A DNA stretch of 64,000 nt from Trachelipus rathkii (GCA_015478945.1 JABUQX010028486.1:1-64000), one strand, 5' to 3'; positions 30,540 through 44,327 are shown, counted from the first letter of the stretch. Made by a program: numbers and translations. The notes: generated by a model from the sequence alone, not told the origin.

Positions 30540-30650
30540 ACCCGAAGAAAATAAACTTTATGATAACAGTTATTTGAAATATGGTTTTACAGGGATAAAT
30601 GATAAACCACAGTGTGTAATATGATGTTTGAGTCATTTCCTTGCATTCAC
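30540..30650 (+). pseudogene. hAT transposase N-terminal BED-finger remnant
   Basis: The frame reads LYDNSYLKYGFTGIND and then KPQCVI followed by a stop and a second Cys. This matches the start of the BED-type zinc finger in ZBED5/SCAND3-like hAT transposases. The finger is interrupted by an in-frame TGA between its two Cys and is then lost. About 90 bp later the C-terminal part of the same protein type appears, so the core of the gene is deleted. Confidence 0.65.
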
Positions 30651-30738
30651 AAGATTATCAAAGAGATTTTGACGGATAAATTGTTGGCTATTAGTGATCA
30701 CACGCAAATAATAAAAGCAACTATTAAGTTACTTTTTA

Positions 30739-31137
30739 GAAGAAGAATCTCAAACTGACGATGGACAAAGATGGGTACTTAATCCTTTTCTGGATATGTC
30801 CATTGAACTGGCTAATCTTCCCACAAATATGAAAGAATATGTTATAGAACTTGCTGCTGACGGAATTCTTAAAATGGAATTCCATTTACAGAAAATTGAC
30901 GTCTTCTGGATAAAAAGAAAGGAAGAATTCCCAGATCTTCCAAGAGAAGCTCTAAAACTATTGATACCATTCACCACGTCACACCTATGTGAACTAACGT
31001 TCTCTTCAATGGTTGACATAAAAACTAAGAAGAGAAAGAGACTACAATTGAAGGAAGATTTGATATTTTGCGTCTCAAATATAGAACCACGATTCGATAA
31101 ATTAGCTAAAGAAAAACAGGCACAACCATCTTATTGA
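30739..31137 (+). pseudogene. hAT transposase C-terminal dimerisation remnant (ZBED5/SCAND3-like)
   Basis: A 133-codon frame beginning EEESQTDDGQRWVLNPFLDM ends at the stop at 31135. Residues FWIKRKEEFPDLPREALKLL, PFTTSHLCELTFSSM, IKTKKRKRLQL and FDKLAKEKQAQPSY follow the order seen at the C-terminus of Charlie/Buster-type hAT transposases, where the domain mediates dimerisation. The usual Gly-Phe-Ser is altered to Thr-Phe-Ser. The Asp-Asp-Glu core is absent. A domesticated short protein is possible but nothing supports expression. Confidence 0.75.
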
Positions 31138-31139
31138 TT

Positions 31140-32235
31140 TGGTTTATTTGGAAAAATTTAGAATAAATGTTGTTTTCTTTTGTTTTTTTCTGGTCACCAG
31201 TAAAGATGCTTTATGACTGTACCCCCCCTGAGGGTTGCGACAAATAGTTTGAAAATATGTTCTATCTGATCCAAATTCTTATTTCCAAAATATTTTAAGA
31301 GTACCATAGGTTACTCTGCTTTATCATTAATATTTTAACATTAACATTTCAATCTAACTATTGGTCAAAATATAATAATAGACTTATTTGTGAAGCTGTG
31401 TATTTTAATTCCTTCTCAAACATGGTTACATAAGGGGGGGGGATAGTTTAGAAGAATTTTAATGAAAACAACTAATTGGTTTTGCTAACCAAAATATGTA
31501 ATCCATTGGTTTTTGATAATTTCATTAGTTATTAGTGAATGTAAAGCTTCCTGAATTGTTTTATCGGAAACTTGTAGATTTGGATCAGAAACCCAGCATG
31601 CACAATCAACTGCATAGGACAATAAAATATTGTATTTGTGGAGGTCATTCCATGAAAAGATTAAATATCATCTTAGAAAAAAAGAGGACTTGGAATTCTT
31701 AGGCTAAAGATAGGCTTAGGCTAGGCTAAGTTTAAGCTTGCATAAGTTTTACTTTAAATTAGGATATTTATTAATTTATTTTAAATTATTGGTAGTCTTT
31801 AGTGATTTTCATTTAATTGTAGTTAGTAATAGGTAACCTTACATTTATTTTAGTAGTAAAGGTAACCTTACATTTATTTTTGTAGTAAAGCTAAATTAAA
31901 TTCAATTGTTAATAGCCATTAAGCTAGGTCTACTTCTAAATCTTTAATGCAGAAGCCTGAGCTAGTAAACCTAGTAATAATTTAGAGTATGTATGCTCTG
32001 TGTGATAGTTGTGGGACTGTGAGGGAAGAACATGTGAATGAGTGTCCTGTTTGTATTTTGAATGCAAAGAATGTGTTGTTAAGAAACTAATAAGCAACCT
32101 TGCAATTCAACAAATTAAATTTATTTTTTGTGTTCTTGTGTTGTATTTTTTAAGTAAATATTACAATATTTATAAATGCTTGTAGAAACCTTTTTTTATT
32201 TCAATAGGTGCTACCATTTTTTTTTTTTTTTTTAA
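31140..32235. other. Unassigned AT-rich sequence with a short duplication
   Basis: At 31833-31889 a 29-bp unit beginning GGTAACCTTACATTTATTTT is present twice in tandem. Nothing else was recognised. Confidence 0.5.
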
Positions 32236-32238
32236 TAT

Positions 32239-32784
32239 TAGGGATGTATCGGAACCTTGGAAAAGTTCCAGTCGGAACCGGAACTTATCGACCCGCTACA
32301 CCTTACATATTCTACTGTAAGCTTGTCTGATTAACAAGTGGAGTCTGTTAGAGTCTCGGACCCGACAACCCTCAACTTCTTATCAGCATTCCGATTTAAA
32401 AAGTGTCATTGCCCATAATTTTTTAAGTTATTATGATTTTGAAGATGGTGAAACAAAGGAAAAGGTGTGGGGAAGGAAAACATAAAAAATCTCAGGTGTT
32501 GTGGACTTTGTAATTGAGATGGAAAATTATCTAGCAGAAAAATCGGTTTCTTCAAAAGCCTCTGAAGAAGAAGTATTAGAATGGTGGAGCAACAACAATC
32601 AAGAAAAATATCCTTTTATTAAATTGGTAGCTAAAGGAATGCTTGCCTGCCCTGTTTCATCAGTTTATTCTGAGGCCTTTATTCAGAAGCTGGTAATGTG
32701 TTTGAGGATAAGAGATCACGTTTAACTCCACAACATGGAGAGCAACTTATTTTCCTACACCACAACATTTCAAAATTCAAATAA
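32239..32784 (+). pseudogene. Deleted hAT element with hATC domain
   Basis: The left end TAGGGATGTATCGGAACC is followed by GGAAC-type repeats (32252-32290). A frame from about 32500 reads MENYLAEKSVSSKASEEEVL, EWWSNNNQEKYPFIKLVAKGML and CPVSS, the hATC dimerisation domain. A frameshift at about 32665-32685 moves the end into the next frame: SEAGNVFEDKRSRLTPQHGE and a stop at 32782-32784. Those residues match the conserved S-x-A-G...R-x-R-L-x-P tail of hAT transposases. The catalytic core is missing. The right terminus was not identified. Confidence 0.75.
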
Positions 32785-32914
32785 GTTCATTTTTAAGTAA
32801 GAAAATTATGAAATCTTGTTTTTAATTTTTATAAATTTTTGCTTAAACAGTTTAGTTAATATTTTGTTCTGTAGTAGTGTCTACTTTAAAGTTAATTTCT
32901 TATAATACACTAAT

Positions 32915-32970
32915 AATAATAATAAAAATAAAAATAAAAATAAAAATAAAAATAAAAATAATAATAATAA
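32915..32970. repeat. (AATAAA)n/(AAT)n microsatellite
   Basis: About ten AATAAA or AAT units. A short ATT run follows at 33021-33044. Confidence 0.85.
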
Positions 32971-33049
32971 ATTGACTTAGGTAATACTATCACTACACTT
33001 TATGAATATGAATATGAAAATTATTATTATTATTATTATTATTGAAAAT

Positions 33050-36000
33050 TATTAATATTACCTGAGATATTATTCCAAAGGATATGTATGTTGATTGTAG
33101 ATAAGATGATAATGAGCAATATAAAGATATAAATAAATAATAAATAATAGATAAATATAGATATAAATATTTGTTAGTTGTAGATTAATTTGGTCTCGTT
33201 ATAAAAGTTACATCCTAGAAGGTCAACGTAATATTAGGTCACGTCCTTAATAAACGCACATAAATATATAAAATGAATAAATAACTGCTCCCTTTAGTTT
33301 ATCTAATCAATCCTCTTCTTTAGTCCAATTCTGAACTTAAGCACACTCCTATGATTTGATGAAGCCGCCTCTAGTTCTATATAGTCTGTTTCTCATCAAT
33401 TTGCTTATTTATATAAGGATATAGTCGCGTAGCATTGGATGGGAGAAGTAATATATAAGGGTAAGGGAGTTTAAGTAAGCTATTATTTAGAAAATACATA
33501 AGAAAAAAGATTTTTCTAAGTATTTACTATGTGATTAAGATATCTTATGTGTTATATTTAGCATACTTTCTTTAAAGATTCATGATACGATTTATTTACA
33601 GCTATATAATTTTTTCTACACCATGAAATTATCAGTATAATGATATCATGTTAAAAATAATTAATGTGTCGTATTATTGGAGTTTATACGTCAATTAGTG
33701 AATTAAGAAAAATTAGGGCTCGATACTTAGGATGAACAATATTGATATGAATATGCTCTCATGATACTTCGTTTCATGCTGACAGGATTAAGATTTATAT
33801 ATCACTATAATCAGTGTGGATATGTATATAAAGTGAAACCTGGTAAGGTGTGCAATAATTATACACTTTACTATATATATATTATATAATATATTATATA
33901 TTTACTTAATTTGATATTTATTTCATAACGAAATTGAGATGTGAGGACATATACATAAAATCGTCAAAACAGAATAATGTAAAGTGTGAAGTAGATTAGA
34001 TAAATAAAAGTAAAAGTCCAATTTCTATCTGATAGTCACGAAATTGTATGGAATAATTATTTATGACATAAATATTATAAATAATGAGGCCAAATATCAT
34101 AGTAATTTACATATATTACAAATAAAATTAAATAAATACAAATAATATAAGTTTAGCACTTAACCTTTTGTGAACTCAAATGTAATAAGTAATCATTAAT
34201 AACAATTGAGAATATACCCTCAATAGGTTGGAATAAAAACACAGGGAAACTATTTTTTGAATTTGGAAAAAATCTAGCAAAATATAACCCATAGTCACGT
34301 ACAGCTTGCGCGAGCCGGTGTGCAATCAACGCTCCCTCCGAGAAAAATTGAGTGATAAAAAAGATTTATATGAATCCAATGAGAAATAAGTTAATTTTGA
34401 TGTGAGACTTCCAAGTCTCACATTAAGAATATAGATAATATTCACCATCATATAAAAAGATTGAGAGTAATAAGTATAATAGAGCACTATAATATTAGAT
34501 ATCTTAAGTATTTACATTATTATATTAAACATTCTATATTAGATACTTATTTTTAAATAAATAGAAAATGTATTATAAATTTTAATTCACTTATTAACAA
34601 TACTGAAAACTTAATTAATTAAAAGATAAATTAAGTAGGTCACATATATTTTTCAATTTTTGTAAGTATAAATGCTTAGACTATGTTTTAAATTGTGAGT
34701 TCGCAGTAAAATTGGGATGTTTTGCTATTATCGGATCAGTGTAAGCGTCAGAGAGGTATTATCAACTGTTGATTTACATAACTATTGTTAGTATATTTTG
34801 AAAATTAACTTATTCGAGTATAGGACTTAAACAATAGCACTAGTTCCATAAATGCCATATAGATGGAATATTCATGCCTTGAGCAAAGGGTTTAATAACA
34901 CGTTCTTAATTTTAATGAGCACAGCGAATGCATTAAACTTGTGTACTATGTATGTCTTGAGATGATTGCAGAACAATATGTTAGATACGTTGTTATTTAT
35001 ATATGCAAAAAATCTATAGGAATACGGCAGCTATTTTCATGCTGAAGGATAAAAAAGAATGGTACATGGTATAGCTACACACGACCAGGTGGAGGATGAT
35101 TAAGAGTGCGAAACAAGTATGGTGAGAAGATTTGTTTTCAGACTGGCTATTTATTGCAAGAGGGAGTATATCTAGAAGAAAATCGATGATTTAATAAAGA
35201 CATTTTATAATGAATGAGTATTTGAATGAGAGTTAAGCTTGAATTAGGAGTCGTAATATGGCTCAGATCTTGTGAAGTCCGCATAAAAGCATAATTATTG
35301 ATTATAATGATTTATGTATTATTATACATAATCTTCACTCTTAATATGTATTAGTATTTATTACTACAATATTTACAGCCTCCCATTAATTAAGTTATGT
35401 ACAAAAGAAATACATTATATTATATTCACATATTGAAAATCAATATTTATGTCTTTGAATGATATTATTACAGTAAAACAGTCATCTTGAGATAGTATAA
35501 CATTTTCAAAACATTTCTGCAAAAGTTGGAAGTTACAATGAATCTTAACTTAACTTATATTATATTAATAATATATATTATATATTATATTCATATGACT
35601 TTCGCTAGCTTAAGGAACGAAATGAAATATGAGCTTACTACATAAATTGAGCAATCGATATATAAAGATGAAAATACTATATATAGATGCTATTACAAAT
35701 ACTTTTATCACTATATCGATGATTATTTAAACTAGTCACTTTATATAACTTAAATGCTTTAGTTGATAGAAGTCACTTGTATATATGGTCCATGCGAGAA
35801 GTGAGATAACGTACATTCGAACAAATAGTACTATAGATTGATGAGTATAAAGCGAGTTGATATGAGAGTATATGTTAAACATATAAAGGAGACTATTGAA
35901 AAGAATAGGAGAGGGGGCATCTTAGGGAGGTACGAACAAACACTAATCATCAACGAAGAAATGGGTTTTAGTTAATTGTAGTACAGTACCTAGACGAGTT

Positions 36001-39000
36001 GTGTCTTAGTTAAACTATTCTCTTGAGAGTAAGTTATACACCACACCCGATCTAGCTGTGCATAGCTTCGTGGAATACATTTCCCTTAACTCAAAGCTCC
36101 CAACAATGTCGGCCATCATACTTGCATTATCCCACCTGACCTGGTAACGTCTCTTCCATGAGCTTATATCTTGTATGGAACGTTCACCCTGCTCATTCCC
36201 CAACCTACAACTTACTCGACTCTAGGATATTACTCTCCAGTAGGGGATGAATTTATGTAATCTATAGTGAGATGAAAGGATTAAGTGGTACTAATTGGAT
36301 TTAATATAATATTCTTGTATATATTTGATATACTATATTATTCAGATTGATGTCATGTTAAGCAATACTACATTAGTACGTTGAATATCATTGTAGAGGG
36401 AACATTTCACCAATTACTCATTATTAGAAATCTATCTGAGATGAATGACTAGGTTCTGCAAGAATATAAAACGCCATAATTCAACGACAATCGACTTCAA
36501 TATCCTGTATTTGTGAATCTTTATTAGGATACATATAAATATATATATGTTTATTGGTTAGATACAGAGAAAGGTATGCATCAGTTCAACACTAATACAG
36601 TCAGGGAGTATGCCGAGTCGCATGCATATATGTATTGGTCGCATGTCATCAGGATCAAGAAATACCCTACAAGCCGTGTAATGTTCTCTCTTACTATTGT
36701 ATACACTTCACATGTGAAACTGCTTGACATTTATATAAACAGCGAAGCATTCCCCATCATGGTCAAGACAACGCCATTACAATTAGTTTGCCATGTAACA
36801 ACCCAAGATTTAATAAGTACGGATAGATAGATTATAATTATTCTGAAATCAGAATAACAGATGGGTCACGTACGATTGTTCCTCGGTCCGAGCAACTGGC
36901 ATCAAGAGATATAGTGCCTCCTTCTCGGTTTGTTGCCCATCTGCTTTCTTGGTCCGTGATTAACTCTCATTTTGTCCATCGCGAGTTCAGGAGACCATCA
37001 TCGAGACTACATGTGAGAAATATTTTTTGTTAAGTGAATACCTTAGCTTGACAAGCTTATAATCCGTATTGCAAAAGTTTGTTTTGATAATTCCTATTTG
37101 CCTGAGAAAAAGTTGTCTAATCCACAGTCTATACTAATATTTACCATTCCATTTAACGTGATAACTACATAGCTTCATATTATCTCCAATTTACTCTTGA
37201 TCACGGCTTAATTATTACATTAGATCATCCTACCGTACTATCATTTATCCAGTATACCCTATATAGTAATGTAGCATATTTACGAACACTAGTTGGACAC
37301 CTGTTAGTAACGAAATTAACAACACAGTTGAGAAGAGGTATTGCCTTGGTTTGCCTTGTTTTTTAAAATCTATACAGACAGTTTCTTCTATACAAGCTGG
37401 CCTCCTAGTGGAACAGGTGGTCAATAACCAGTCCGCCACTCCATCCTGCAATCGTATGCTGTACAGTCCCCCAATCGCCGAGTAGTTAGGCCTGCAAACT
37501 TCATCACTGCAATACACAAGGTTACCATCTTCACCTGGGAAGAGCCTCTCAGCTCTGCTTCTCTCTGTGTACCGATATAAAAATGTACTCCTTGTGTCAC
37601 ACTGGCCCAGTGTGATATCATTTTTTTACATTGACAACCTCAGATCGTCGAAAGCCAAGCCACCAGATGACAACTTTCGGTTAAATACAATTTCTCATTC
37701 ATATGTATCAGTATTATTTCATGAAATTGAATGTCAGCCGTCTAGTGGATTGGGAACGAGAGGTGTGCGAGGGGGACCAGTGCGCGAGGGGCAGGGGCTG
37801 TGAGGTTGGTCAGGGACGGATAAGGAGATAGACATCATCTGTCATGTTGGCATGCGGCATACATGTATAACGGCTAACAGGGGCTGTACTAAAGCTTACT
37901 ACATGCTTCCTAATTTACCGCAGTCAACTTGCTGCTCCTCTAGTAGATATATCGGAAGTTAAACGTCTATTACAGACCTAGACGCTGTGGCGCATATGAA
38001 ATTTAGTCATTCCTAGGGATATGCAAAAATAGGGATCCATGACACGAAAACGGGATTTGATACAGCAAATCCGAGAAATATATATGGAATCAGCCCCTCC
38101 GAATTACTATATATCTGCTTACGAGAAGGGGGTCATTCCAAGAAAGAATTTCACACGCCTGCTTATTGTGTCTGTGGTGACGGCAGGTGTATCAAGATGG
38201 AGGTATTTCGTGTATTGTGATGTGAGGGCTTGGTTCGCGCATAAAGCTGAAGTACGCGGGAGGAGGGGAGTGAGGAGGGGGGGTGAAGGCGGGCGAGGAT
38301 GACTTCTGAGGAATAGAGGCGTATTCGGAGCTACGTGGCGTATATAGCCAGTGAAGTGATTTATTCAGTGCTAAGGTCCCCGTGAAGGTATTTCGTGTTG
38401 GGGTTTATCGGTGTAGTGAGGCCTGTGATAGTTACTTTTTAGCCGAAGACTTCAGGTATTTTCGGTTATCGTGCATTTTTTCATCTTATTTGTCGGTAGG
38501 TGTTCCACAATCCTCCTAATATATATATAAGTATATAATTTATAAATAATAATGTATATATTAGATGTTCCTATATACGTCACGGTTAATTATTATTATA
38601 TATTATTATATATATGATATATATATTTATAGAATATATGAGTAATTTATTTAGAAGGGTATAGTTGAATTATTAATTATAGTATATGTATATTATTAGT
38701 GGCAGTGTACCCAGCTGTTAGTCGAGTACTTATTTAGATTATCATCATCAATTAGAATTTCTTTGATGAAATATTAAGATTTGTTATATATCTTTAAGAG
38801 CACAAATATTGAAGAAATGTTTAATTATAGTCGATCATTTTCTAATTTTTAAGTAACCATATTCTGTTATATATTTAATAAATCAGAGATGCTCTTAATT
38901 TATGATTGAAGAATATCTAGCGAGCTGGGATCAGTTTTAATGTTTATGAGAATTATTATATACGAATTTCTTTTATACTTTGAGATTAATATTAATGTTG

Positions 39001-41340
39001 TTCATTGCCTTTGGCTAAATCTCTCTCTGGCTAAATATCACGTGAAGGTGTATGAAGAGTAGGATATTGTCGTAGCTAATTCCAGGGTAAGTATGCATTC
39101 AGTGATAAATTGAGCGTTTTCTTTCTTTTCTACACTATAGATCATAGATCGAGCATCTCGATTTTCGTTACTTACGATAAAAGTGGTGGCTTATGCAAAA
39201 TATATTATATCCATCAGTAGTTTGAATAGGATATTTTCTTGAATTCATTTATTATTCTTCTCTACTGCTGACTTATCTTACGTGCATTGTTTATAACGTT
39301 ATTTTCTATCCGTTTAGATCCATGTTCCACTTGGTTTGCATTGTATCCTGAATTATTACTTCTTCTTCTTGAGAAGATTTTCTTGTAGCTATGTCATCAA
39401 AGACTTCGTCAGAAAATATGATATGTGTGTTTCCGTTATTTACATTCAATAATCTAGTCCGTTCCATTTTCAGATTCGTCATGTGAATCTGTATGAACTG
39501 GATCATTTTTGATATATATATATATACTCCGAATAGGTATATATTATTATTATCTTCTAATTCCTATCTTATTTCGTGTATTTATCTTTATTATTTATAT
39601 CATTATATTACAGTTAAATTATGTTTTTTATATGTATATTATTTTTAGCTTTTATCTGTTTATAAAGTTTTTACGTTACTGTTGAGTCATAAGATTTTGT
39701 TTTTATTATCTGATTTGATATAGATATCTAATAATGGATCGCTTAATTTTGTTAGTTGTGGATATGTAGAACGTTTTGCAAAGTTAACAATATAAAGTTT
39801 TACTTCTGCTTTAATGTGAACCGATAAAACGTTTCAATAACAGAATTTTTAATAAAAGTTCATCTATCATTAGTTTTACGAACCTTGAGTATATCAACTC
39901 CAAGTTTTTGCTAATATTTTTGGAATGCATATTAAACTAATGCGAGGTATCTACAAAAGATAAAATCTACAATCTTACATCGTATTACACTCGCTTCTAT
40001 AGTATAATTTCTATCAATGGTTGTCATATTAAATAATTAGCATATATTATAAATATATTGAGCAATTTTTTTGCTCTATGATCCTTTGCAGCAATATAAT
40101 CCTGAAATTCCATCTGCTTCGCACATCTGGAATTAAGCTTGTGTATAAGGCAAATTAGATTCTTTGAAATTTCAGTTAATTTTAGTTAGTAGCATTTTGT
40201 GAGATCTACTAAAATGATCCTACTAATTTTCCTACATAAAGTAATTAAATTTTTTAAATGATTTTTGAGAAAATATAGCATCATGATTACTAGCTGTTAG
40301 GAATGAATAAAACATGTCTCAATTTATAAACACCTATTACGTTCTCATACCTTTTGTAAAGGTTTGGTGCGTATCTTAGGATCACAGAATATTTCATTTT
40401 TTAAATCCCAGCTCTTAAGTTTCCTCACTTTTAGACATATGTTGTTCTGCTGAATGAGAACACCAAAAACTTACTGAGATTTGTAATGGTTCACCACTCT
40501 CTTCCTATTGAAAATCTTTATACAACCAATGCCCTTAAGCATTACTAATATAAAGCTTCAATTGTTATATGAAGCAAGTCTCAAAGATATCTGGAAATGT
40601 CCATGATGTTTGCTTAATTTCTTATGCAGCTGAATGTTTCTTTTGTTTTTACCCCTTTTACTTATATTGATAATATGGATAATCTCTTCGAAAAAGATTA
40701 ACCATCTTAAATCCCTGATAGGAATACTATCATTGTGGATCATGACACGTGATTTTATTAACTCTTAAAATCCAATGTCTTCATACAAAAAATGGCAGAT
40801 TTCAGTCCTCAGCAAATCAATTTTTCACAAAATTCTTGACAATCGAATTATGTGTGCTTTGTTTTATGATTAATTTCCCAAATGCTTTGTTTTTTATACA
40901 TTATTTCATAACAGTTAGGCGGAAGTAAATCTTTTTTAATAGAGGTAGATATATGATGATAATTGGTCCGAATGGGAAACAGTGGAATCATCTATTCCTT
41001 GCTCTGTCTTTGATGTTTTATCCTTTTATTTTGGGTTACTTTTCCTCTGAAGGATTCAGGATACTTTCTCTTTTTTATCTCAAAATATATGGTTTCTATG
41101 TTCTTTTCAAATGTATCCAGTAAAGATTTGTGCTATAATATTTTTGAACCTTTCTTTGGGTTTCCTCTTCTTGATAGTAATGTATTCCCAGTAGCGCACA
41201 AGTAGTTCACACCTCAACGGGTTTATCCCACTTCAAGGAGTTGTAACTTCTTTACGTACGATACTGACTTAGGATCCGACGAGGAACTGGAGTGCAATGA
41301 ATCAAATTGCGATGTTAGAGTTAATCGCTTCATACTTATA
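33050..41340. other. About 8.3 kb AT-rich stretch without recognisable genes
   Basis: No open frame exceeds 90 codons, no LINE, hAT or SINE motif was found, and microsatellites are nearly absent, unlike the rest of the window. Short frames at 36015-36203 (minus), 36576-36830 (plus), 37245-37517 (minus), 39306-39506 (minus) and 40558-40743 (minus) do not resemble a family I know. GC is locally higher around 36.85-38.3 kb, with G-rich patches at 37750-37800 and 38250-38300. It may be an old unique intergenic or intronic region. Confidence 0.5.
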
Positions 41341-41475
41341 TATATAAGCGTTAATTATATATAAGAAGCTAAGTATAGTAGAATATATATAATAATATAT
41401 ATACAAGATTATATATATATACTTATAAATAATATATTATACTATATATATAGTATATTAATAAATAATATATTA
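41341..41475. repeat. Imperfect ATAT tract
   Basis: TA runs broken by single-base changes (TATATATAATAATATATA). Confidence 0.85.
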
Positions 41476-41597
41476 TAACTAATAAAGGTATGCTCATAAA
41501 ATGAGATAAATATTCATTCTCGTGGTCCTTCTCCGGCCGGAAATTAAAGAATATCTTTCTCCGGCCTCCCACGGGCCAAATTACTCTCCGGTGCATC

Positions 41598-41720
41598 TCT
41601 CTCTCTCTCTCTCTCTCTCGTCTCCTCCTCTCCTGACTCTCTCTCATCGATCTCCTTCTCTCGTCTCTCTACACTATCTTCTTCCTCTCTATCTCCTCTT
41701 GTATCCTTCTTCTCTCTTCC
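41598..41720. repeat. (TC)n and pyrimidine-rich tract
   Basis: A TC run at 41598-41619 is followed by about 100 bp of diverged TC/CTCTCC sequence on the plus strand. Confidence 0.85.
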
Positions 41721-41755
<35 letters not shown>

Positions 41756-41969
41756 ATATGAAGGTTTTAATACATACGTGTAAGGAATTTATATATATAT
41801 ATATAATACATATATGTAGAGATAATAATATATAGTTATTTTATTATTTAGATTATTGTAGATTTATTAGGTATGTATCTGGGGACAGTTTGAATATGTA
41901 GTTTGCTTGAGCTCCGCCGGTTAAGTATTTTAGGTTTTTTTATTTTTATATTTAGGGTTGTAAGGGTGT

Positions 41970-42115
41970 ATTGTATGGCTTAGGTTATGTGGTTAGTTGG
42001 TTAGGTTAGTATCCATAAAAATTTTAAGTATTTACCCTAAAATTATTATAATACGATACATTAATTTATTTGATTCGTGCTTCTTCTGTAGTCAACTCAC
42101 TATAAATAGCCATAT
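41970..42115 (+). repeat. Short TTAGG tail plus a dispersed unit, copy 1
   Basis: GGTTAGTTGGTTAGGTTAG leads into CATAAAAATTTTAAGTATTTACCCTAAAATTATT and, 50 bp later, ACTATAAATAGCC. The same order is found at 49022-49185, so this is a dispersed repeat with a TTAGG-like head. Confidence 0.6.
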
Positions 42116-42277
42116 TATATATATGATATATCATATATATTATTTATTATATTTATTTATTTTATATTATATATTTTATTATATATCATAGAGATTATAA
42201 TTATTTATAAATTATAGTTATAATTAAATATATATAATATAAATTATTATTTTATTATTATATACTATATTATATTA

Positions 42278-42316
<39 letters not shown>

Positions 42317-42435
42317 ATTATATTATATAATATTTATATCTGTATATATAATATATAATATATAATAGGATATATTATATATATACCTATATATCATATC
42401 ATATAGTATATTATAATATAATATATATATAGGGT
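42116..42435. repeat. Imperfect ATAT tract
   Basis: About 320 bp of ATAT-type sequence with many single-base irregularities. Confidence 0.85.
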
Positions 42436-42924
42436 ATAATAAGTTATTAAAGTGATCAGCAAAATTGTCTTTGATATCTTATTAAAGGTTTTTGTTGACC
42501 AAATATGGTGTGCCACCTAGTGATTAAAAATTTAAAGGCATCTTGCGATTTTTTAAGTTTGTTGGTAAGGTGCACTTGTCAATGTGTTCAGCAATTTAAG
42601 CAAAAAGGTCATGTCACTCATGTGTTTCGAAAGTAACACTGTCACCTAGTATAGTGGGTGTTTTTGAGTGTGGGATGTCTTGGCCACAGAGCTTAGCTTT
42701 GGGCTCTTTTGCGACTGCCCTTTTGTCTGGAGTGAGCAATGTTACTGCTATCATTAAAATAGATGACATAAATACAACAATAAGCAAGACATTTACTAGT
42801 AAACACTAGGATTAAGAAAGTTGAAATTAACAATAAAGAAAATTAAACATAAGATATTACTATCTTTCAATTAATTAGGTCTCCTCCATATAATTTTATC
42901 CTTCATGTTTACCTTCTTTTTTTT

Positions 42925-43040
42925 TATATAAAATCCAGATAAAACCCAGTGGTGGGTTTTTTGATGGGTTTTATCAAGGTGGGCTTTATTGAAAAAAACC
43001 ATTGGAGACAACCCAGTTGTCCCCAATCGTGCCAACCCTG
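42925..43040 (-). mobile_element. hAT-like terminus with TGGGTTTT repeats
   Basis: On the minus strand the sequence begins CAGGGTTGGCACGATTGGGG at 43040, a CAG-type hAT-like end. It contains GGGTTGTC, AACCCATC, AACCCACC and ACTGGGTTTTAT words. It cuts abruptly into the LINE ORF1 that runs in the same direction (43041 upward), so it is a likely insertion. The second end was not found. Confidence 0.45.
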
Positions 43041-44100
43041 GTATAGGCTGTGGGAAAGCAGACTTGGTTGATGTAGCAGTCTGGTGAATGATAAACATTC
43101 ACTGGATTCAATTTCTGCAAAGACTGGGTCAGGGGGCTATTGGCCCCCAAGCTCATACCAGGAAAATCTTTCGTCAATTGAGTAACCTTGAGATAGACCA
43201 GGCAGTTTTTATCAGTCAGAAAATGTTCACAAGCACAGATATAACATTTCGGGGAATTAGTACAATCAGGAGATTTATGAAAGCCACTACAATTAGCACA
43301 ATGAACTGAAGCTCTGCAGGTCAAGGACCCATGACCATATTGCCAACAATTATAGCATCTCATAACTGGGTAAACCTTATAGCTGGAATAGCCAATTGAC
43401 ACTCAGTCTGGCGAGGTACCCTGGAATTTGATCTTTAAGTGTAAGGTTGGAACATGGGAAGGTTCAACAGATTTCTGAAAGGCCACAATTCTTGTAATGT
43501 CAAGGATGCTGGAAGTATTCAAACCCAACAGTTTGATAGTATTTTTAATATCATCTAAAGGAACATCAACACTGACTGGACCAATTTTCCCATATTGGAT
43601 AAGATGGGAAACATCACCACCAGATTTAGGCATCCAACACATTATGGGATGAGGACCTAGTTTAGTAATATGCTGGAGGTCTATCTCTAATTTATTCAGA
43701 TCGGAAATTTCAAATCAATATCCCACCCCTCTACCTAATACACTGGGTGAGTCAAACAATATTTACCAATTAAGGAGATTCATTTAAAAGAGGTAATTCT
43801 TTTAGGATTATTAAAGATGGAATTATTGTCAGATTTCATTAAGATCACAATAGTTATTAGGAAATGCCAATATAGGGGTGGTATTTTTTATCGAATTGGC
43901 CAGTCTAGTAGAGGTACCCTCCAAAGGGTCAGTTAATATCATATAGGCTATTTACTATTCTTATTCCTAACATCCCCTTCCTCAGGTAAGTTATTTCTTT
44001 TACGCTTTCCCACCTCTGTGAAACCTAAGTCTTGATCCATAACTTCCTCCACTGGAGCATGACCATGTAGGCCATCAGGCTCGGGAGGACTCATGAGCAC
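43041..44100 (-). pseudogene. Jockey-type LINE ORF1 (gag-like), 3'-truncated
   Basis: The minus-strand ORF1 begins near 44094 (MSPPEPDGLHGHAPVEEVMD) and continues in broken frames. The clear parts are 43642-43405 (MCWMPKSGGDVSHLIQYGKI, the gag-like RNA-binding fold) and 43402-43041 with zinc knuckles CYNCWQYGHGSLTC, CANCSGFHKSPDC and CYICACEHFLTDKNC. It is homologous to ORF1 at 56662-58170 (compare CFNCWQYGHGSVSC) but divergent, so it belongs to a sister family. ORF2 is missing. Confidence 0.75.
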
Positions 44101-44327
44101 AAAAGTAAAAATAAATATATATAAAATATAATGAAAGAATAAGAATAAAAAAAAAAAAAATGTAATATAAATATGAGAAAAATGTATGCTTTGAAAAATA
44201 ATCACAAAGAATTAGACACGTCCAACAACTCCAATTGTCAAATGATTAATTCCATTTTGTAGATTGATTAAATTCATATATGAGAGAGGCTTGGCAAAAC
44301 TGCTTTAGTACTTTTACACGAGCTGAA

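Noticed and set aside
30250..31230. Terminal inverted repeats for the ZBED-like hAT remnant (CCCCCTGG near 30255, CCCCCCTGAGGG near 31224)
   Set aside because: The candidate ends are not in clear inverted orientation and have no target duplication that I can see.
33050..41340. Integrated viral genome or a host multi-exon gene in the low-repeat stretch
   Set aside because: No frame above 90 codons, no recognised motif and no convincing exon with paired splice sites. The short frames at 36.0-38.3 kb match no family I know.
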